From NCBI GenBank assembly GCA_016928605.1, contig JAFGKN010000446.1:1-17790 (forward strand): DNA of 17,790 nucleotides, in the 5' to 3' direction. This DNA is from Planctomycetota bacterium. GTDB taxonomy: Bacteria; Planctomycetota; UBA8108. The notes below the pieces were generated by a model. The model did no database searches and was not told where the DNA came from. It was given only the letters and a program-made list of their open reading frames with translations. The position numbers were made by a program, and so were the translations under genes. Positions 14,832-17,790 of this stretch are shown piece by piece. The first letter of the stretch is position 1, and each line of letters starts with the position of its first letter.

Positions 14832-15428
14832 CTAGACCTCGCCCTTCGTGGCCTTCACGTAGACCTCATCCGTTTCGGGCTCGAGCTCGCAGCCGGGCGG
14901 GATGATGTTCTCGGCCTTGGTCGCGTCCTGGATCGCCTTCTTTTCCAGCTCGTACTTGACCCGGTACAGGCCCTGCTCCACGGGGCGGCTCTTGGCCCAG
15001 TTGAGCGTGGCCGCTTCATCGATCCACGTGAGCTTGCCGCCCTTCTTCCGCCAGCCGATGGTCCCGTGGAGAAAGGTGCGGCTCTTCTTCTTCCCGCCGC
15101 CCAAGAGGGCCTTCTTCTCCCGCTCGCCGTACTCCATGAGCGCCGCGCTGAAAAACATCACACCGCGGTTCGACACCTCCTTGAGCGCCGCGGCGCGGGC
15201 CTGGATCCGGGCGATGGCCGCCTTTTCCTGTTCCTCGATCGCGCCGATGTGCGCATCCAGATACTGGATCCGCTCAAACGCCCAATCGGCCTCTCCCTCC
15301 GAGCCGATGCTCCAGCCGATCTTGACCTCGGGACGCTCCTCATCCTGGTACTCGGGGACCAGGGTCGGACCCTGCGGTGCGGGGGCGTAGGCTTCGGCGG
15401 TGGCGATTGACAGGCGGACATCGGACAT
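14832..15428 (-). CDS. gam: Mu Gam-like host-nuclease inhibitor / DNA-end-binding protein, 198 aa
   Basis: ATG at 15428, with GGGAG 5 bases before it. Gam binds double-stranded DNA ends and blocks RecBCD-type exonucleases, protecting linear phage DNA. Matching pattern: a long N-terminal helix (YLDAHIGAIEEQEKAAIARI, 56-75), the MFFSAALMEYGEREKKALL section (91-109), the core TFLHGTIGWRKKGGKLTW (118-135) with its basic strand-turn-strand, and a conserved helical end with IIPPGCELEPETDEVYVK (175-192). The length is near that of Mu Gam (174 aa) with an extended N-terminus. It precedes the Rad52-like gene, as nuclease inhibitors and annealing proteins often do in phages. Gam proteins are related to Ku, which is also coded in this window. 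Family call firm, biochemical role inferred. Confidence 0.88.
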   Translation of the reverse strand: MSDVRLSIATAEAYAPAPQGPTLVPEYQDEERPEVKIGWSIGSEGEADWAFERIQYLDAHIGAIEEQEKAAIARIQARAAALKEVSNRGVMFFSAALMEYGEREKKALLGGGKKKSRTFLHGTIGWRKKGGKLTWIDEAATLNWAKSRPVEQGLYRVKYELEKKAIQDATKAENIIPPGCELEPETDEVYVKATKGEV

Positions 15429-15474
15429 GGTGGCTCCCTGCTGTTGAGGAATCGAAGGTGGAACTTTCAGGTGC

Positions 15475-15645
15475 TCAATCGGCGATGACGGGGACGCTGG
15501 GAAGGCGCTCGATGGTGGCGGGCTCGGTGAAACCGCAGGCGCGGGCGAAGCGCACCGCTTCAGCGGGGGTCTGAGCTTTCACGCGGAAGCTCCAGCGGCC
15601 GTATCGCTTCTCTTTGACGAGCCAGGTAGGGATCTCGGTGCTCAT
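15475..15645 (-). CDS. Small hypothetical protein, 56 aa
   Basis: ATG at 15645 overlaps the upstream stop in ATGA, and GAGG lies 7 bases before it. The stop TGA is at 15475-15477. The product begins MSTEIPTWLVKEKRYGRWSF and continues with RVKAQTPAEAVRFARACGFT, ending in PSVPVIAD. The pattern 'short aromatic strands, then an A-E-A-V-R-F-A helix' recalls small proteins with a beta-beta-alpha shape that occur beside phage recombination genes, but no family is recognised. The gene is convincing because of the coupling and ribosome-binding site. Confidence 0.75.
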   Translation of the reverse strand: MSTEIPTWLVKEKRYGRWSFRVKAQTPAEAVRFARACGFTEPATIERLPSVPVIAD

Positions 15646-15908
15646 GACGGATCCTCGTCGTACTCGGGGCGCGAGTATTCGAAACGCTCGTCGCGTCTCG
15701 CCTCGGCCATGGCCTCCTCCGCTTCCTCCCGGCGGGCCTGGTCGCAGGCTCGGCAGTAGCGCGGCTTGCGGCTGTGGCGGTTGACGGGCTCGGTCGCGGG
15801 ATAGAGACCGCAGTCCGCGCAGAGCGGGGCCTCTTCGTCGGGCGGGTTGCAGGTGGGGCAGGAGCCGTTGGGGCGGCAGTGGTGGAGGGGGTCGGGGGCG
15901 TTCTTCAT
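15642..15908 (-). CDS. Cys-rich zinc-ribbon-like protein, 88 aa, first gene of the recombination operon
   Basis: ATG at 15908. The product has two Cys clusters: HCRPNGSCPTC (10-20) and CADCGLYPATEP, then RYCRACDQ (31-58). The pairs C-x2-C at 17/20, 31/34 and 53/56, with further Cys/His, would bind one or two zinc ions. The C-terminal third is acidic and charged (AMAEARRDERFEYSRPEYDE). Small zinc-ribbon proteins often act as nucleic-acid or protein adaptors. Function unknown. It opens the leftward operon that leads to gam and the Rad52-like gene and lies next to the divergent control region. Its AGGA is only 2 bases before ATG, so translation may rely on a short or absent leader. Confidence 0.7.
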   Translation of the reverse strand: MKNAPDPLHHCRPNGSCPTCNPPDEEAPLCADCGLYPATEPVNRHSRKPRYCRACDQARREEAEEAMAEARRDERFEYSRPEYDEDPS

Positions 15909-15915
15909 GGTCCTA

Positions 15916-15945
15916 AGGCTACCCGGATAGCCATGTACCAGTCAA
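15916..15945 (-). promoter_or_regulatory. Candidate leftward promoter, leaderless type, for the recombination operon
   Basis: Reading the minus strand, TTGACT (15940-15945) and TAGCCT (15916-15921) are 18 bases apart. The TANNNT box ends 7 bases before ATG 15908, so transcription would start at or near the start codon. The -35 box agrees with the sigma-70 consensus in five of six positions and the -10 box in three. It overlaps the left arm of the outer inverted repeat, so a repressor there could block it. Confidence 0.5.
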
Positions 15946-15997
15946 GGGGGATCGCCACGTTCGGGCGATCGTGGTACAAGCCACCTAGGTAGCTAGG
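15934..15997. promoter_or_regulatory. Divergent control region with nested inverted repeats (candidate operators)
   Basis: The 107 bases between the leftward Cys-rich gene and the rightward RHH gene hold three inverted repeats. Outer arms: TGTACCA (15934-15940) and TGGTACA (15972-15978). Inner arms: GATCGCC (15950-15956) and GGCGATC (15964-15970), both perfect 7-base matches, with a 7-base loop in the inner one. CCTAG / CTAGG (15984-15997, 4-base loop) lies before the RHH ribosome-binding site. RHH proteins bind such sites as paired dimers, so autoregulation by the adjacent RHH protein is likely. Which arm is the operator is not known. Confidence 0.5.
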
Positions 15998-16015
15998 GAA
16001 AACCAGAGGAGCCGG

Positions 16016-16240
16016 ATGCGACCCACGAAGAAACTGGAGGCGGTAGCACACGACACGCGGCCCTCGCGCGTGCGGAAGGGCCACGTCAAGGCGCTCGTGA
16101 GATTCACGGAGGCACAGCTACTCGCGCTAAAGAAGGAGGCGGCGCGGCGAGCGATGGAGGAGGGCTCGATCCGCCCCGACATGAGCGCCCTCATCCGTGA
16201 AGCCGTGGACGCCTGGATCGCGAAAGGCGGGAAGCGCTAA
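16016..16240 (+). CDS. Ribbon-helix-helix transcriptional regulator (Arc/CopG-like), 74 aa
   Basis: The only convincing plus-strand gene. ATG at 16016 has GAGGAG 5 bases before it. After a basic N-terminus (KKLEAVAHDTRPSRVRKG), the sequence HVKALVRFTEAQLLALKKEA forms the RHH strand plus first helix, and the second helix is in DMSALIREAVDAWI (about 55-68), which carries the usual S-x-x-I-R-E-A-V pattern. Such dimers bind DNA through the antiparallel strand. It faces a divergent operon carrying gam and the Rad52-like gene, separated by inverted repeats, so it is a candidate autoregulator and switch of early gene expression. Its stop overlaps the stop of the convergent HicB-like gene by 3 bases. 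It could alternatively be an antitoxin, but no toxin follows it. Confidence 0.85.
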   Translation: MRPTKKLEAVAHDTRPSRVRKGHVKALVRFTEAQLLALKKEAARRAMEEGSIRPDMSALIREAVDAWIAKGGKR

Positions 16241-16461
16241 CCGCCCGCGCCGCCCTTCGGGTGAAAATGCACCGAAGCGACCTCCGCGATCTCCCCGTGC
16301 TCCAGCCTATCGGCGAGCACATGCAGGGCCATCGCCTGTGCCCTCCCGATCGCCTCCGCCTGGGTGAGTCCGTAGCAGAGCACACCGGGCAGGACCGAGA
16401 TCGCGGCGGAGAACCGCCGCTCGTCAACGCGCGCGATCTCGATCTCGAGGTCCCAGTCCAC
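16237..16461 (-). CDS. HicB-like antitoxin-fold protein without a visible HicA partner, 74 aa
   Basis: GTG start at 16461, 11 bases after the upstream stop, with no strong Shine-Dalgarno. The sequence follows the HicB N-terminal pattern: a strand with DLEIEIARVDERRFSAAISV, then LPGVLCYGLTQAEAIGRAQA and a helix with LADRLEHGE. In HicB this partial RNase H-like fold neutralises the HicA RNase. No HicA signature (a short double-stranded-RNA-binding toxin with a G-S-H motif) is seen upstream or downstream, and the C-terminal DNA-binding part of long HicB forms is absent. The orphan might counter host HicA toxins, or be a domain used differently. Family call moderately firm, role open. Confidence 0.75.
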   Translation of the reverse strand: MDWDLEIEIARVDERRFSAAISVLPGVLCYGLTQAEAIGRAQAMALHVLADRLEHGEIAEVASVHFHPKGGAGG

Positions 16462-16472
16462 GGGGAGCTATC

Positions 16473-16841
16473 TTAGCTCGCCTTCGCGACGGCGAGCTTT
16501 TGCCTCTGCGCGGCGGTGAGCATCGGCGGTAGGGCCTGCCCCTTCACGAACTTGGCGCCCTGGCCGAAGCTCGCGACGATGTCCGTCTTCTTCTTGAGGC
16601 CGCCCGTCGCCGTGATCACGAAGGTCGGCACCCGCCGTGCCTTGCTATCGGCTACCCATGCCGTGGGCCCGCCGCGGTGGCGCTTGCGGGACTTCTTCCC
16701 GCCCTGTGCCGGGACGATATGGGTGGGGCCACCGAGGACCGCCGGGGTCATCCGGGCACGGAAGCCGGCCGCAATAGTTTCCGCGGTGAGCTTCCCGAGC
16801 TTGTCCAGGTATTCGGCGGTGATCGATTCGAAGGTCTGCAT
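16473..16841 (-). CDS. Unrecognised basic protein, 122 aa
   Basis: ATG at 16841 has AGGGG 7 bases upstream. The first 35 residues form a helix (FESITAEYLDKLGKLTAETI), followed by a Gly/Lys/Arg-rich loop (GGKKSRKRHRGGP, about 47-59) and a stretch of VADSKARRVPTFVITATGGL (63-82), then LKKKTDIVASFG and a short helical end. The protein is rich in Lys and Arg, and the core looks like a small alpha/beta domain. It may bind nucleic acid, but no family is recognised. It is transcribed after a gap that follows the Ku gene and before the HicB-like gene, with which it probably shares a transcript. Confidence 0.7.
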   Translation of the reverse strand: MQTFESITAEYLDKLGKLTAETIAAGFRARMTPAVLGGPTHIVPAQGGKKSRKRHRGGPTAWVADSKARRVPTFVITATGGLKKKTDIVASFGQGAKFVKGQALPPMLTAAQRQKLAVAKAS

Positions 16842-16843
16842 AG

Positions 16844-16909
16844 GTGTTCCCCTTTGGCGCGGTTTAATAGCGCCTCACGCGCAGAATGCTACGCGGCGTG
16901 GGAACACGC
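16844..16909. promoter_or_regulatory. Inverted repeats upstream of the 122-aa gene (possible operator)
   Basis: GTGTTCCC at 16844-16851 has its inverse GGGAACAC at 16900-16907. The second copy sits inside a small hairpin, GCGTG-GGAA-CACGC (16896-16909). The left copy overlaps the ribosome-binding site of the 122-residue gene. The arrangement could serve a repressor or an RNA hairpin. An A/T-rich TATTAA between the arms on the minus strand may be a -10 box, without a good -35. Confidence 0.35.
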
Positions 16910-16936
16910 AAGGTCCGGGCGAAAGGGATGTGTTTC

Positions 16937-17692
16937 CTATCGCGCCGCATTCCGCGGCTTCTTCTTGAGCGGCTCCCGCGCCGCCGCTTCCGCCTTCGCT
17001 TGGAGGAGCGCGACGGTCATGTTGTACCGCTCGTCTGGGTAAGCCCCGGTGTCGAGGTGCGAGACGGTGAGCCGCTTCAAGATCGCCCCGATCTCCCCGC
17101 CTGGCTCGGCCGCTCCTGCCGCGGCGATCTCTTGTACATCCCTCACCTCGTCACCCGCCCGGCGCATGCCGAGGAGGACGATCCTCCCGCCGGCCGAGTA
17201 GAGCCCGACGAGGCGATCCGCGCCCCGGGTTGACCAGCGGCCGACCGCGACGAGGCCGCGCTCCTCGAGCTGCCCGGAGAGCCGGGCGAAGTCCCGCGCC
17301 GCGGCGATGTCCGTCACGGGTCCGGGTCCGATGTCGGGGGCGAGATACTGCACCTGGCCGGTCCAGATCCGTGGGTCGCAGTCGATGAGAGGGAAGGCCG
17401 CATCGATCCGGATCTCGGGGTCGGGCTCGAGATCCTTCAGCTCCTGGTCGTCCACCACCAAGAAGCGGTCCTTCCCGAGCTCGTAGCCCTTGGCCAGGTT
17501 CTCACGGGGGAGGACCTCGGAGTCCTTCGAACAGATGAAGCACTGGTTGGCCTTGGCCGCGTGGCGCGCGCAGAGCGTCGTGAAGCTGATGCGCGGCGGG
17601 TCCTTCACCCCGGGGTAGATCGCCACCGGCACCCGGGTGAGGCCGAGGAGGATCGTGGCGCTCCCGGTGCGCCTCGGAGGGGAGGGGGACAT
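16937..17692 (-). CDS. ku: Ku protein (DNA double-strand-end binding, NHEJ), 251 aa
   Basis: ATG at 17692. Bacterial/phage Ku dimers slide over double-strand ends and recruit a ligase for end joining. The match runs along the whole length: LLGLTRVPVAIYPGVKDP (15-32, the 'FGLV.VPVklY' start), RISFTTLCARH (34-44), LAKGYELGKDRFLVVDDQEL (67-86, the 'vKGYE...yVvl.deEl' signature), IRIDAAFPLIDCDPRIW (94-110), YLAPDIGPGP (116-125), VAVGRWSTRGADRLVGLYSA (148-167), IVLLGMRRAGDEVRD (171-185), and DERYNMTVALLQAKA (220-234), and it ends with a basic tail. Cys41, His44, Cys51 and Cys54 might bind zinc. No LigD or other ligase is seen. The gene is followed by a gap and lies at the right edge, so a ligase upstream would be out of view. 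Confidence 0.9.
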   Translation of the reverse strand: MSPSPPRRTGSATILLGLTRVPVAIYPGVKDPPRISFTTLCARHAAKANQCFICSKDSEVLPRENLAKGYELGKDRFLVVDDQELKDLEPDPEIRIDAAFPLIDCDPRIWTGQVQYLAPDIGPGPVTDIAAARDFARLSGQLEERGLVAVGRWSTRGADRLVGLYSAGGRIVLLGMRRAGDEVRDVQEIAAAGAAEPGGEIGAILKRLTVSHLDTGAYPDERYNMTVALLQAKAEAAAREPLKKKPRNAAR

Positions 17693-17700
17693 GGGGACCC

Positions 17701-17706
17701 AGTATA
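17701..17706 (-). promoter_or_regulatory. Candidate -10 box of a leaderless Ku promoter
   Basis: TATACT on the minus strand ends 8 bases before the Ku ATG and matches TATAAT in five of six positions. There is no -35 box at the right distance (CAGCCT) and no Shine-Dalgarno other than a weak GGG near the start. The short distance to the ATG would give a leaderless mRNA. Confidence 0.4.
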
Positions 17707-17757
17707 GGGCCCTCCCCGGACGTAGGCTGAGGGCGTGTAACTGAGGGGTTACGGCCC

Positions 17758-17781
17758 GGGGGGGGGGGGGGGGGGGGGGGG
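17758..17781. repeat. 24-base G homopolymer near the right end of the window
   Basis: An uninterrupted run of G occupies 17758-17781, 10 bases from the right end, followed by a C-rich end. A run of this length is exceptional next to the ordinary sequence around it. It is most likely an artefact of sequencing or assembly at a contig end, and less likely a real G-quadruplex tract. The stretch 17693-17757 holds only the possible Ku promoter. Confidence 0.85.
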
Positions 17782-17790
17782 CCCTCCCCC

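Overview
The window is a stretch of a tailed-phage genome (free phage, prophage or metagenomic contig) with high G+C, roughly two thirds by eye. Almost all genes lie on the minus strand in one tightly packed array, with many 4-base ATGA/GTGA stop-start overlaps and 2-11 base gaps. Only one credible gene, a ribbon-helix-helix regulator at 16016-16240, is on the plus strand. No tRNA, rRNA, CRISPR array, insertion sequence, integrase, polymerase or lysis gene was found. The host cannot be named. Two possible promoters with a TANNNT box 7-8 bases before the start codon hint at a lineage that tolerates leaderless mRNAs, such as Deinococcota or Actinobacteria, but this is weak inference.

Layout, read in the direction of transcription (right to left). 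At 16.2-17.7 kb are a Ku-type DNA-end-binding protein, an unknown basic protein and an orphan HicB-like protein. At 15.9-16.0 kb is a divergent control region with nested inverted repeats, facing the RHH gene on the plus strand. At 13.4-15.9 kb is a DNA-metabolism cluster: a Cys-rich protein, a 56-aa protein, a Mu Gam-like nuclease inhibitor, a Rad52-type annealing protein and two paralogous small Cys-motif proteins. At 12.3-13.5 kb are an HNH nuclease, a 36-residue Lys/Arg/Pro peptide and a small membrane coiled-coil protein. From 12.2 kb to the left end is the morphogenesis module: terminase small and large subunits, portal, a 63-aa protein, a scaffold-like protein, a small conserved protein, major capsid, a decoration-like protein, a small acidic/basic protein, a head-tail adaptor candidate, a large tail-nozzle candidate, a 128-aa protein and a truncated gene at the left edge. 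No tail tube, sheath or tape-measure gene follows the capsid, so a short-tailed (podovirus-like) particle is the best guess.

How the genes may work together: Gam and Ku both bind DNA ends and are considered evolutionarily related, and Rad52-type proteins anneal single strands. Together they suggest a phage set for protecting, joining or circularising linear DNA ends. The HNH nuclease next to the terminase fits a role in packaging cleavage. The most notable observations are Ku and Gam in one phage segment, the terS/terL junction (no usable in-frame start for terL near its conserved N-terminus; a one-base change would restore a textbook start), repeat-dense DNA just upstream of terS, the divergent operator region, and a tandemly duplicated Cys-motif gene.
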